5,388 bases of DNA from an uncultured Collinsella sp. (GTDB lineage Bacteria > Actinomycetota > Coriobacteriia > Coriobacteriales > Coriobacteriaceae), in contig CABSBK010000094.1 of the NCBI GenBank assembly GCA_902475865.1, positions 1-5,388 of the forward strand. The letters run 5' to 3'. Below are positions 1 through 5,315 of the stretch, in pieces (within the stretch, counting starts at the first letter, position 1; every line of letters starts with the position of its first letter). A program made the position numbers and the translations under genes. The notes below the pieces were generated by a model. It was not told where the DNA came from and did not search any database. It saw only the letters and a program-made list of their open reading frames with translations.

Positions 1-1
1 G

Positions 2-124
2 GATCGCATCCTGCGTTCCGCGATGGTGACGGTGACCTACGGTGGCGAGAAGCGCCCCGCACCGGAGCCCGAAGCGGCGCCCGAGGATGCTACGGCCGAT
101 ACGGCCGAGAGCACCGAGGAGTAA
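2..124 (+). CDS. grpE: GrpE nucleotide exchange factor, C-terminal end (partial)
   Basis: Only the last 40 codons and the TAA stop (122-124) lie in the window. GrpE releases ADP from the cytoplasmic chaperone DnaK and so drives its cycle. The visible residues begin DRILRSAMVTVTYGG, which matches the end of the GrpE beta-sheet domain, where the family has a conserved Arg-x-Ala-x-Val strand. After this come about 25 residues rich in Pro, Ala, Glu and Asp (ending TAESTEE), a disordered acidic tail longer than in many GrpE proteins, which often stop soon after that strand. The position just before dnaJ and hspR fits the actinobacterial order dnaK-grpE-dnaJ-hspR. The assignment rests on about 13 conserved residues plus this gene order. 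The rest of the gene and dnaK would lie to the left. Confidence 0.85.
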   Translation, partial: DRILRSAMVTVTYGGEKRPAPEPEAAPEDATADTAESTEE

Positions 125-129
125 TTGAG

Positions 130-162
130 AAGGGCCCCGGGGCAAAACCCGGGGCCCTTTCT
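130..162 (+). terminator. Terminator-like hairpin between grpE and dnaJ
   Basis: A perfect 12-bp stem (130-141 with 148-159) is closed by the six-base loop GCAAAA. The stem is nearly all G-C. It starts five bases after the grpE stop. The following T-run is short and interrupted (TTTCT, with two T in the stem), so it probably terminates only part of transcription. Since dnaJ and hspR follow on the same strand, I infer an attenuator or an mRNA processing or stability element rather than the operon end. Confidence 0.7.
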
Positions 163-188
163 GGCCAAGTGCCATGTGACAGCATGAG

Positions 189-210
189 CCGCCGTCCGCA
201 GGGACGGCGG
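189..210 (+). promoter_or_regulatory. Hairpin in the dnaJ leader, just upstream of the ribosome binding site
   Basis: A perfect 9-bp GC-rich stem (189-197 with 202-210) has the four-base loop GCAG. It lies 8 nt before the purine-rich Shine-Dalgarno AGGAGAGGAG (218-227) of dnaJ. There is no T-run, so termination is unlikely. It could stabilise the 5' end of a processed dnaJ-hspR message or affect ribosome access. The structure is seen; the role is inferred. Confidence 0.5.
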
Positions 211-232
211 ATGTAACAGGAGAGGAGCTACG

Positions 233-1198
233 ATGGCTGCAGGCAAAACCTTCTATGACATCCTGGGCGTATCCAAGAGCGCCTCCGACAAAGAGATCAA
301 GAGCGCGTTTCGCAAGCTCGCGCAAAAATATCACCCCGATGCCGGCGGCGACGAGGCCAAGTTTAAGGAGATCAGCGAGGCCTACGAGACGCTTTCGGAC
401 GAGAAGAAGCGCAAAGAGTACGACCAGATGCTCATGTTTGGCGGCATGCCGGGCGCGGGCGGCGCGTATGGCGGCGGCTACGGTGCCGGTGCGGGCGCCA
501 GCGGCTGGGGCGACATCTTCGACAGCATCTTTAGCGGCAACGGCGCCTGGGGCAGCGATTGGGGCTCGGGTTTCGCCGGGGCTGCGGGCGCTGCCGGTGC
601 GGGCGCGGGTCGCAGCCGCGCTCGCAAGGGCGGCGACCTGTCGCTGACCGTCGATGTGACGGCCGAGGACGCGTTTCGCGGCGTGACGCACAAGGTCACC
701 TACCGCATTCCCTCGACAGGCGAGCAACAGACCATTACGGTCTCGGTGCCCGCGGGTGCGGTCGACGGCGGCAAACTGCGCTACAAGCGTCGCGGCGAGT
801 ATGGCGTTGCCGGCGGCGAGCGCGGCGACCTGGTCGTGACCACGCACGTGGAGGAGCACCCGCTGTTTAAGCGTAAAGGTGCCGACGTGACCATGGAGGT
901 ACCGGTCTCGGTCTATGAGGCGGCGCTCGGCTGCACGGTGGACGTGCCGACGCCCGGCGGTGCGACGGTTCGTCTGAAGGTGCCCGCGGGTACCCAGACG
1001 GGCAAGAAGTTCCGCTTTAAGGAGATGGGCGCGCCCGACGTTAAGCACCGTGGCCGTACGGGCGCGCTGCTCGTCGAGATCAAGGTGCAGGTTCCCACGA
1101 ACCTGTCTGATGACGAGCGCGATGCCATGACCAAGCTGCGCGAGGCCGACACGCGCGACTATCGCGAGAAGGTCAATCGTTACAAGGCGACGTACTAG
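233..1198 (+). CDS. dnaJ: Type B DnaJ (Hsp40) co-chaperone without zinc finger
   Basis: A cytoplasmic J-domain protein of 321 residues that delivers unfolded clients to DnaK and stimulates its ATPase. The J domain spans about residues 5-67, with the essential HPD at 34-36. A Gly/Ala-rich linker with few Phe follows (about 69-134), containing DIFDSIF at 94-100, which resembles the DIF motif of class B proteins. Two client-binding beta-sandwich domains run from about 134 to 300 and include the family signatures [10 protein letters not shown] and [17 protein letters not shown]. The four CxxCxGxG zinc repeats of classical DnaJ are absent; the protein has one cysteine, in ALGCTVDV. It therefore resembles CbpA/DnaJ2 in architecture. 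The ATG is supported by the strong double Shine-Dalgarno AGGAGAGGAG at 218-227, ending five bases before it. It is followed 72 bases later by hspR. Family is certain; the symbol dnaJ is chosen by operon position and cbpA-like is an alternative. Confidence 0.93.
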   Translation: MAAGKTFYDILGVSKSASDKEIKSAFRKLAQKYHPDAGGDEAKFKEISEAYETLSDEKKRKEYDQMLMFGGMPGAGGAYGGGYGAGAGASGWGDIFDSIFSGNGAWGSDWGSGFAGAAGAAGAGAGRSRARKGGDLSLTVDVTAEDAFRGVTHKVTYRIPSTGEQQTITVSVPAGAVDGGKLRYKRRGEYGVAGGERGDLVVTTHVEEHPLFKRKGADVTMEVPVSVYEAALGCTVDVPTPGGATVRLKVPAGTQTGKKFRFKEMGAPDVKHRGRTGALLVEIKVQVPTNLSDDERDAMTKLREADTRDYREKVNRYKATY

Positions 1199-1270
1199 GG
1201 CGGTCGCGGCGCACGACCACGCCCGCGGGCTTATGATGGACGATAACGAGACGGAAAGGGGTCAGGTAGC

Positions 1271-1687
1271 ATGGCCGAGGACAATAGGAACAAACCGCTG
1301 TACATGATCAGCGTGGCGGCCGAGCTGACCGGCATGCATCCGCAGACTCTGCGCGTCTACGAGTCCAAGGGCCTGGTGAACCCCCAGCGCTCGGGCGGCA
1401 ACACGCGCCTGTATTCGCGTGCCGATATCGAGCGCCTGGAGCTCATCAACCAGCTGACCGACGAGGGCATCAACCTTGCCGGCGTGGTGCGTATCCTCGA
1501 TATGAAGGAGCGTGCCGAGGAGCGTGAGCGCGAAAACGAGAAGCTCCGCGCCCGCGTGCGCCAGCTCGAGGACGAGCTGCACGAATACAAGATGCAGAAG
1601 AAGATCACCGCCCTGGCCCCGCGCGACGGCTCAGTTAACCCCGAGCAAGTCATGCGCAAGCTGCTGGGCGCCGGAGGGGATTTGTAG
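1271..1687 (+). CDS. hspR: HspR, MerR-family heat-shock repressor
   Basis: A 138-residue DNA-binding repressor of the dnaK operon. In studied actinobacteria HspR binds HAIR inverted repeats with DnaK as co-repressor, so free DnaK shuts down its own operon. Residues 11-76 form the MerR winged helix: YMISVAAELTGMHPQTLRVYE (11-31) carries the helix-turn-helix and the HspR-typical MHPQTLR, followed by GLV, the wing (GGNTRLYS) and DEGINLAGVVRIL (64-76). Residues about 77-112 are rich in Glu, Arg and Lys with heptad spacing and should form the dimerising coiled coil. The start is supported by GGAAAGGGG at 1253-1261 (nine-base spacer) and by the conserved domain starting at residue 11. A TATGAT hexamer at 1232-1237 could be an internal minus-10 box, but no matching minus-35 is evident, so I infer transcription mainly with dnaJ. 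No HAIR or CIRCE site is visible in the window. Confidence 0.93.
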   Translation: MAEDNRNKPLYMISVAAELTGMHPQTLRVYESKGLVNPQRSGGNTRLYSRADIERLELINQLTDEGINLAGVVRILDMKERAEERERENEKLRARVRQLEDELHEYKMQKKITALAPRDGSVNPEQVMRKLLGAGGDL

Positions 1688-1714
1688 TTACGCGGTTTTA
1701 CCAAACCGCGTAAC
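1687..1714 (+). terminator. Perfect hairpin at the end of hspR, possible operon terminator without T-run
   Basis: A perfect 12-bp stem (1687-1698 with 1703-1714) has the loop TACC. Its first base is the last base of the hspR TAG stop. The position fits the end of the dnaK operon, but the bases after it (CAGTTGACG) contain no T-run on the plus strand. It could be a non-canonical terminator, a 3' end stabiliser or part of the repeat-rich block that follows. Confidence 0.5.
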
Positions 1715-1727
1715 CAGTTGACGCTGC

Positions 1728-1826
1728 AAGCCCGCCAGAGCGGCAATCTGCCTTTCAACTTCGGCGGCATGATCAGAAGATCAATGCCGCCTTGTTTCAA
1801 GGCACCTTGCTCGCTCTGGTGGGCTT
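1728..1826. repeat. Long imperfect inverted repeat of about 99 nt
   Basis: The outer arms pair over 15 positions (1728-1742 with 1812-1826), with one G-T wobble at 1734/1820. The apical arms pair perfectly over 8 bp (1763-1770 with 1784-1791) around GATCAGAAGATCA. The middle parts (1743-1762 and 1792-1811) are partly complementary, sharing TGCCTT and CAA in the reverse-complement alignment. The whole would fold as one long hairpin as RNA or single-stranded DNA. I see no convincing reading frame in it. It may be a MITE-like or palindrome-associated element or a structured RNA; the sequence does not decide between these. Confidence 0.6.
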
Positions 1827-1862
1827 TCGCTGTCCGCGCCAAAACATCGGCGTTGTTATGGG

Positions 1863-1908
1863 TAGTCATTGGGGACGTTCTTAAATGACTAGTCGAAGGG
1901 ACACTCTT
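1863..1908. repeat. REP-like repeat block with 8-bp inverted ends and two GGGAC half repeats
   Basis: TAGTCATT (1863-1870) and AATGACTA (1884-1891) are perfect inverted repeats around a 13-base centre starting with GGGGAC. In addition GGGACGTTCTT (1872-1882) and GGGACACTCTT (1898-1908) are direct repeats differing at two positions, and GACTAGTC (1887-1894) is a palindrome. GTAG and GGAC starts are known for REP sequences served by RAYT (REP-associated tyrosine) transposases; GTAG occurs here at 1862-1865. From memory such blocks recur in Coriobacteriia, but I could not verify this. Confidence 0.45.
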
Positions 1909-1937
1909 ACACCAAATCTGCCGGCCCTCACCGGGCT

Positions 1938-2007
1938 CGTTCTATGCTTTACCGAGATAAAGTGAACGTGCAGATTCGCAACCCACTCGCAACCGTTCTA
2001 TGGAACG
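1938..2007 (+). promoter_or_regulatory. Paired CGTTC/GAACG dyads upstream of the hydratase gene
   Basis: CGTTC-TATG-GAACG (1994-2007) is a perfect 5-bp dyad with a four-base spacer. A second pair, CGTTC at 1938-1942 and GAACG at 1964-1968, encloses another dyad, CTTTA (1947-1951) and TAAAG (1958-1962). The nonamer CGTTCTATG occurs in both (1938-1946 and 1994-2002), 56 bases apart. These lie just before the candidate promoter and could be operator half-sites or leader hairpins. The orientation is the reverse of the GAAC-N4-GTTC LexA box, so I do not assign a regulator. Confidence 0.3.
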
Positions 2008-2010
2008 ATA

Positions 2011-2039
2011 TTGAAAGAATGTATGCTATGCGCTTAAAT
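2011..2039 (+). promoter_or_regulatory. Candidate sigma-70-type promoter for the hydratase gene
   Basis: TTGAAA (2011-2016) and TTAAAT (2034-2039) are separated by 17 bases, a good fit to a primary sigma factor promoter and in a locally AT-rich stretch. It would give a leader of only about 15-20 nt before ATG 2064, with the Shine-Dalgarno inside it. An alternative minus-10, TATGCT at 2022-2027, has no good minus-35. Inference from hexamers and position only. Confidence 0.35.
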
Positions 2040-2053
2040 CTTTTGGGCAGAGT

Positions 2054-2058
2054 AGGAG
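2054..2058 (+). promoter_or_regulatory. Shine-Dalgarno fixing the hydratase start at 2064
   Basis: AGGAG ends five bases before ATG 2064, the ideal spacing. The reading frame is open further upstream to an ATG at 1944, but that ATG has no comparable ribosome binding site, and the extra 40 residues do not look like an aconitase-family N-terminus. This site therefore decides the start. Confidence 0.8.
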
Positions 2059-2063
2059 ACAGT

Positions 2064-4364
2064 ATGATAAAGCTGTACGAGGACGGCATCTACCTGCGCG
2101 GCGGCAGCGAGGTTGTGCCTGCGGCCGAGGCTGCCGAGCGCGGTATTACGCAGACGCCCGAGGATGCCAAGCGCGGCACCATCGCGTATTCGATCCTTCA
2201 GGCACACAATACATCCGGAGACCCCGAGGCGCTCAAGATTCGCTTCGATGCCATGGCGAGTCACGACATCACCTTTGTCGGCATCATCCAGACGGCACGC
2301 GCCTCGGGCATGGAGCAGTTCCCGCTGCCTTACGTGCTCACCAACTGCCATAACTCGCTGTGCGCCGTGGGCGGCACCATCAACGAGGACGACCACGTCT
2401 TTGGCCTTTCCGCGGCCAAGAAGTACGGCGGCATTTTCGTCCCGCCGCACATCGCCGTCATCCACTCCTTTATGCGCGAGAACTTCGCCGGCTGCGGCAA
2501 GATGATCCTGGGTTCCGACTCGCACACCCGCTATGGCGCCCTGGGCACCATGGCTGTGGGCGAGGGCGGCGGCGAGCTGGCAAAGCAGCTGCTGCGCGAC
2601 ACCTACGACGTTGCCTATCCCGGCGTCGTCGCCATCTACCTCACGGGTGCCCCGCGCCCCGGCGTCGGCCCGCACGACGTGGCGCTCGCCATCATCCGAG
2701 CCGTCTTTGCCAAGGGCTATGTTAAGAACAAGGTCATGGAGTTTGTGGGCCCGGGCATCGCGAGCATGACGACCGATTACCGCAACGGCGTTGACGTCAT
2801 GACCACCGAGACCACCTGCCTGTCGAGCATCTGGGCCACCGACGAGGACACGCACGCGTTTCTGACCATGCACGGCCGCGGCGACGACTACCGCGAGCTC
2901 AAGCCCGCCGATGTCGCCTACTATGACGGCTGCGTCGAGGTCGACCTGTCCAGCATCAAGTCCATGATCGCGCTGCCGTTCCATCCTTCCAACGGCTTTG
3001 AGATCGACGAGCTCAACGAGAACCTCGAGGATATCCTGCATGAGGTGGAGCTCGAGGCTGCCAAGATCGGCGAGGGCAAGACGCACTTTAGCCTGCTCGA
3101 CAAGATCGTCGACGGCAAGCTGCACGTGCAGCAGGGCGTTATCGCCGGCTGCTCGGGCGGTAACTACGACTCCGTGGTCCAGGCTGCCCGCGTGCTTAAG
3201 GGCGCCAACACCGGCTGCGGCGAGTTCTCGCTGTCGGTCTATCCCACAAGCCAGCCCGTGGCGCTCGAACTTACGCGCCGTGGCTACATCTACGACCTTA
3301 TGGAGGCCGGCGCGATCGTGCGTACGGCGTTCTGCGGTCCGTGCTTTGGCGCCGGCGACACGCCTGCCAACAACGGCCTGTCCATCCGCCACACCACGCG
3401 CAATTTCCCCAACCGCGAGGGTTCCAAGCCGGGTAATGGCCAGCTGAGCGCCGTGGCCCTGATGGACGCTCGCTCCATTGCGGCGACGGCTGCCAACGGC
3501 GGCGTCCTGACGCCGGCGACCGACCTGCCCGAGGAGACTTGGGACGAGGCCTGCGAGTACACCTTTGACGACGCGCCGTACAAAAAGCGCGTGTACTGGG
3601 GCTTTGGCAAGGCGGAGCCTGCCGACGAGCTGGTCGAAGGCCCCAACATCAAGCCGTGGCCCGCGATGGAGCCTCTCGGCGACGATATCCTGCTCAAGGT
3701 GTGCTCCAAGATCATGGACCCGGTCACTACGACCGATGAGCTCATTCCCTCGGGCGAGACGAGCTCCTTCCGCTCCAACCCGCTGGGCTTGGCCGAGTTT
3801 ACGCTCAGCCGCCGCGACCCGGCCTACGTGGGCCGTTCCAAGGAGGTCGACGCGGTGGAAAAGCGCCGCGTTGCCGGCGAAGCGGCAGGCGACCTGGCGG
3901 CGCTCGATGCCGAGCTTGCCGGCGTGTTTGAGGCGCTGGCTGGCGCGGGTGTCGCAGCCGACGCCAAGGCGACCGAGTACGGCTCCATGCTCTATGCCAA
4001 GAAGCCCGGTGACGGTTCTGCCCGCGAGCAGGCCGCGAGCTGCCAGCGCGTGATTGGCGGTCTGGCCAATATCGTTCACGAGTACGCCACCAAGCGCTAT
4101 CGCTCCAACGTGATGAACTGGGGCATGGTGCCCTTCCAGATGGAGGCCGAGCCCAACTTTGAGGTGGGCGACTACGTCTTTGTGCCGGGTATACGCGCTG
4201 CGCTCGATGGTGACCTGAAGGACATCGCCGCCTACGTGGTGCGCGCCGACGGCACGTTCGAGCAGATTGAGCTCTACATTGCCGATATGACGGCAGAGGA
4301 GCGTGCCATCGTCAAGGCCGGCTGTCTGATCAACTACAACAAGTTCAAGGCCGCTGCCGAGTAA
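2064..4364 (+). CDS. Aconitase-superfamily [4Fe-4S] hydratase (YbhJ-like)
   Basis: A 766-residue cytoplasmic hydro-lyase of the aconitase superfamily, which isomerises or hydrates carboxylic acids such as citrate/isocitrate. The active-site motif GSDSHT is at residues 150-155. The iron-sulfur ligands are C363 (AGCSGG) and C424/C427 ([10 protein letters not shown]), with nearly the spacing of mitochondrial aconitase (358, 421, 424). R446 and R451 in RNFPNR match its substrate-binding arginines 447 and 452. Catalytic domains 1-3 cover roughly residues 55-490. After a linker, the mobile swivel domain carries [11 protein letters not shown] (R654), equivalent to the GSSREHAA motif; one of the two serines is alanine here. 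Length and opening ([11 protein letters not shown]) fit the little-studied YbhJ group of about 750 residues, so the substrate may not be citrate; I leave the symbol blank. It is flanked by its own candidate promoter and a terminator (4503-4533), so it is probably monocistronic. Confidence 0.9.
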   Translation: MIKLYEDGIYLRGGSEVVPAAEAAERGITQTPEDAKRGTIAYSILQAHNTSGDPEALKIRFDAMASHDITFVGIIQTARASGMEQFPLPYVLTNCHNSLCAVGGTINEDDHVFGLSAAKKYGGIFVPPHIAVIHSFMRENFAGCGKMILGSDSHTRYGALGTMAVGEGGGELAKQLLRDTYDVAYPGVVAIYLTGAPRPGVGPHDVALAIIRAVFAKGYVKNKVMEFVGPGIASMTTDYRNGVDVMTTETTCLSSIWATDEDTHAFLTMHGRGDDYRELKPADVAYYDGCVEVDLSSIKSMIALPFHPSNGFEIDELNENLEDILHEVELEAAKIGEGKTHFSLLDKIVDGKLHVQQGVIAGCSGGNYDSVVQAARVLKGANTGCGEFSLSVYPTSQPVALELTRRGYIYDLMEAGAIVRTAFCGPCFGAGDTPANNGLSIRHTTRNFPNREGSKPGNGQLSAVALMDARSIAATAANGGVLTPATDLPEETWDEACEYTFDDAPYKKRVYWGFGKAEPADELVEGPNIKPWPAMEPLGDDILLKVCSKIMDPVTTTDELIPSGETSSFRSNPLGLAEFTLSRRDPAYVGRSKEVDAVEKRRVAGEAAGDLAALDAELAGVFEALAGAGVAADAKATEYGSMLYAKKPGDGSAREQAASCQRVIGGLANIVHEYATKRYRSNVMNWGMVPFQMEAEPNFEVGDYVFVPGIRAALDGDLKDIAAYVVRADGTFEQIELYIADMTAEERAIVKAGCLINYNKFKAAAE

Positions 4365-4371
4365 CTCTGCT

Positions 4372-4450
4372 GTACGCCCCGGCCACACCTTTCCCTCGCG
4401 CTCACGCGCTTCGCGAGGGTCGCTCGAGGGAAAGGTGTGGCCGGGGCTAC
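4372..4450. repeat. Long GC-rich inverted repeat after the hydratase gene
   Basis: Arms 4376-4398 and 4425-4447 are perfect 23-bp reverse complements. Allowing C4375 to bulge, GTA (4372-4374) and TAC (4448-4450) extend this to 26 bp. The 26-base loop contains CGCGAGGG (4412-4419), which can instead pair with CCCTCGCG (4393-4400) in the left arm, giving a second, smaller hairpin. It begins seven bases after the hydratase stop. No T-run follows on either strand, so this is not a canonical intrinsic terminator. It may protect the 3' end of the mRNA or be a dispersed palindromic repeat. Confidence 0.7.
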
Positions 4451-4502
4451 CGCGACGTTCTCGTTGGGTCTTGAGGGACGCTAATAAATAGACTTGCTTG
4501 AT

Positions 4503-4533
4503 GCTGCCTCTGTTATCGGGGCGGCTTCTTTTT
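4503..4533 (+). terminator. Intrinsic terminator of the hydratase transcript
   Basis: An 8-bp stem, GCTGCCTC (4503-4510) with GGGGCGGC (4518-4525), includes two G-U pairs and a seven-base loop TGTTATC. It is directly followed by TTCTTTTT (4526-4533). Hairpin plus T-run in this order is the classic Rho-independent form and is functional only on the plus strand. It lies about 140 bases after the hydratase stop, downstream of the long inverted repeat. Confidence 0.75.
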
Positions 4534-4536
4534 GTC

Positions 4537-4575
4537 GAAAACCACCACGAAGGGGACAGGCACCTTTGTGGTGGT
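4537..4575 (-). terminator. REP-like hairpin, possible terminator of the minus-strand gene
   Basis: Arms 4541-4553 and 4563-4575 pair over 13 bp with one G-T wobble (4549/4567), around the loop GGACAGGCA. Read on the minus strand, the stem runs into TTTT (4541-4538, the first T belonging to the stem), so it could stop transcription of the gene ending at 4629. The GGGGACAGGCACC core has the look of a dispersed REP-type repeat and shares GGGGAC with the block at 1871-1876. Terminator role and repeat status are both inferred. Confidence 0.5.
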
Positions 4576-4587
4576 GGGGTTGAGCTC

Positions 4588-4615
4588 AATGTCGGTGTGC
4601 ACGTTGAGCGACATT
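4588..4615. repeat. Short inverted repeat downstream of the minus-strand gene
   Basis: AATGTCG (4588-4594) and CGACATT (4609-4615) are perfect 7-bp inverted repeats with a 14-base loop that itself contains the palindrome GTGCAC. A 10-base palindrome TTGAGCTCAA (4580-4589) overlaps its left end. On the minus strand it starts 13 bases after the stop codon. It may contribute to a 3' structure together with the hairpin at 4541-4575. Confidence 0.35.
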
Positions 4616-4628
4616 CCAATGAGCGCCT

Positions 4629-5297
4629 CTACAGGATTTCATCTGGGTTGGCGGGTTTGGTTGTTTTGGGGATGCCGAGTTTGGATGACGCGAAATCGTC
4701 AACATTGTCCTTAATTCCGTCTTTGGTGTAGACAGTGACCATATAGGTGCTGTGTCCGAATTCGCCCTTGTCGCGTGTTGCCCAGGCATCCCAGTAGGCG
4801 GCCCCGTTTCGCCCTTTGATTTTTCCGACACGGCGGAGTTCTGTTCGCTTTAATTTCTGGTTGCTATAGATGGTTCGACCGGTCTCCTCGGTGAGCCCGC
4901 ACTGTCCAAGCATCTTGTCGAGGACTTGGTTCATGTGGCGCTCATCGGTGTTTGGTGCGTAGTCGTAGGCGAGGGTGACGGAGTCGAGTGGCTGGTCGTC
5001 GATTAGATAGTTTAGCGCCTGAGGTTCAAGGCAGAAATAGGGGGAGCATCCGTCGACCTTGCCGAGCAACGGTAACTTGGACTGCCAACTTCCGGTGGGA
5101 ATTGCATATTCGTAGAACACGCCACGGCAGACAAAGGAGAGCGAGGTGGCACGCGAGCCGGCGTCGATCATCCCGCAAAGATCGAAGGGCGAGGCGATAC
5201 CAAAAGAAAAGGGCGTGATGACGATAAGGAAGAGCATCACGATGGGTATGGCGAGAATGGCGATGACGTTACGACCGGTGGAATGAGGCGGCTTCAC
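4629..5297 (-). CDS. Unrecognised membrane-anchored protein
   Basis: I do not recognise this family. From GTG 5297 it has 222 residues. Residues 1-10 are short and basic (K2, H5, R9), and residues 11-27 (VIAILAIPIVMLFLIVI) form one hydrophobic helix, so it is probably anchored in the membrane with the remaining ~190 residues outside. No lipobox or clear signal-peptidase site is seen. The soluble part has cysteines at 41, 57, 84 and 89 plus one in LGQCGL, which could form disulfides outside the cell, and is mixed alpha/beta in appearance, ending in a charged, Lys/Pro-containing tail. Its DNA is visibly less GC-rich than dnaJ or the hydratase gene (sample stretches of 60 bases range from about 45 to 62 percent), perhaps reflecting a fast-evolving or acquired gene. 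It converges with the hydratase gene and has no neighbour on its strand here, so context gives no function. Confidence 0.7.
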   Translation of the reverse strand: MKPPHSTGRNVIAILAIPIVMLFLIVITPFSFGIASPFDLCGMIDAGSRATSLSFVCRGVFYEYAIPTGSWQSKLPLLGKVDGCSPYFCLEPQALNYLIDDQPLDSVTLAYDYAPNTDERHMNQVLDKMLGQCGLTEETGRTIYSNQKLKRTELRRVGKIKGRNGAAYWDAWATRDKGEFGHSTYMVTVYTKDGIKDNVDDFASSKLGIPKTTKPANPDEIL

Positions 5298-5302
5298 ATG
5301 CG

Positions 5303-5308
5303 CTCCTC
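5303..5308 (-). promoter_or_regulatory. Shine-Dalgarno supporting the GTG start at 5297
   Basis: On the minus strand GAGGAG (5308-5303) ends five bases before GTG 5297-5295. The longer frame starts with TTG at 5315, six codons upstream, but the Shine-Dalgarno would then lie inside the gene. The GTG is therefore the better start. Confidence 0.7.
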
Positions 5309-5315
5309 GAGACAA

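Noticed and set aside
1198..1224. Hairpin between dnaJ and hspR (GGTCG 1202-1206 with CGACC 1214-1218, extended by GGGC/GCCC with a two-base bulge)
   Set aside because: It is short and bulged, has no T-run, and in GC-rich DNA such stems arise easily by chance.
1357..1869. 170-codon minus-strand frame covering hspR and the long hairpin
   Set aside because: Most of it is antisense to hspR with Ser/Arg-rich low-complexity translation. The first part lies in the inverted repeat, and I recognise no transposase or other family in it.
1994..2007. CGTTC-TATG-GAACG as a LexA (SOS) box
   Set aside because: LexA boxes of Gram-positive bacteria read GAAC-N4-GTTC; here the half-sites are in the opposite order.
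1944..2063. Upstream ATG at 1944 as the hydratase start
   Set aside because: It would add 40 residues with no family resemblance, lacks a ribosome binding site and overlaps the candidate promoter and dyads. ATG 2064 has AGGAG at ideal spacing.
4471..4477. CTTGAGG after the hydratase gene as a HAIR (HspR) half-site
   Set aside because: No ACTCAAG partner lies at the required spacing, and the site is downstream of a gene, not in a promoter.
2034..4619. 861-codon open frame on the minus strand opposite the hydratase gene
   Set aside because: It mirrors the G/C-rich third positions of the hydratase codons, shows no domain motifs, is rich in His/Arg/Gly/Val repeats typical of antisense frames, and the plus-strand frame carries all aconitase signatures.
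5298..5315. TTG 5315 as the start of the minus-strand membrane protein
   Set aside because: GAGGAG at 5308-5303 is correctly spaced for GTG 5297 and would be inside the coding region if TTG were used.
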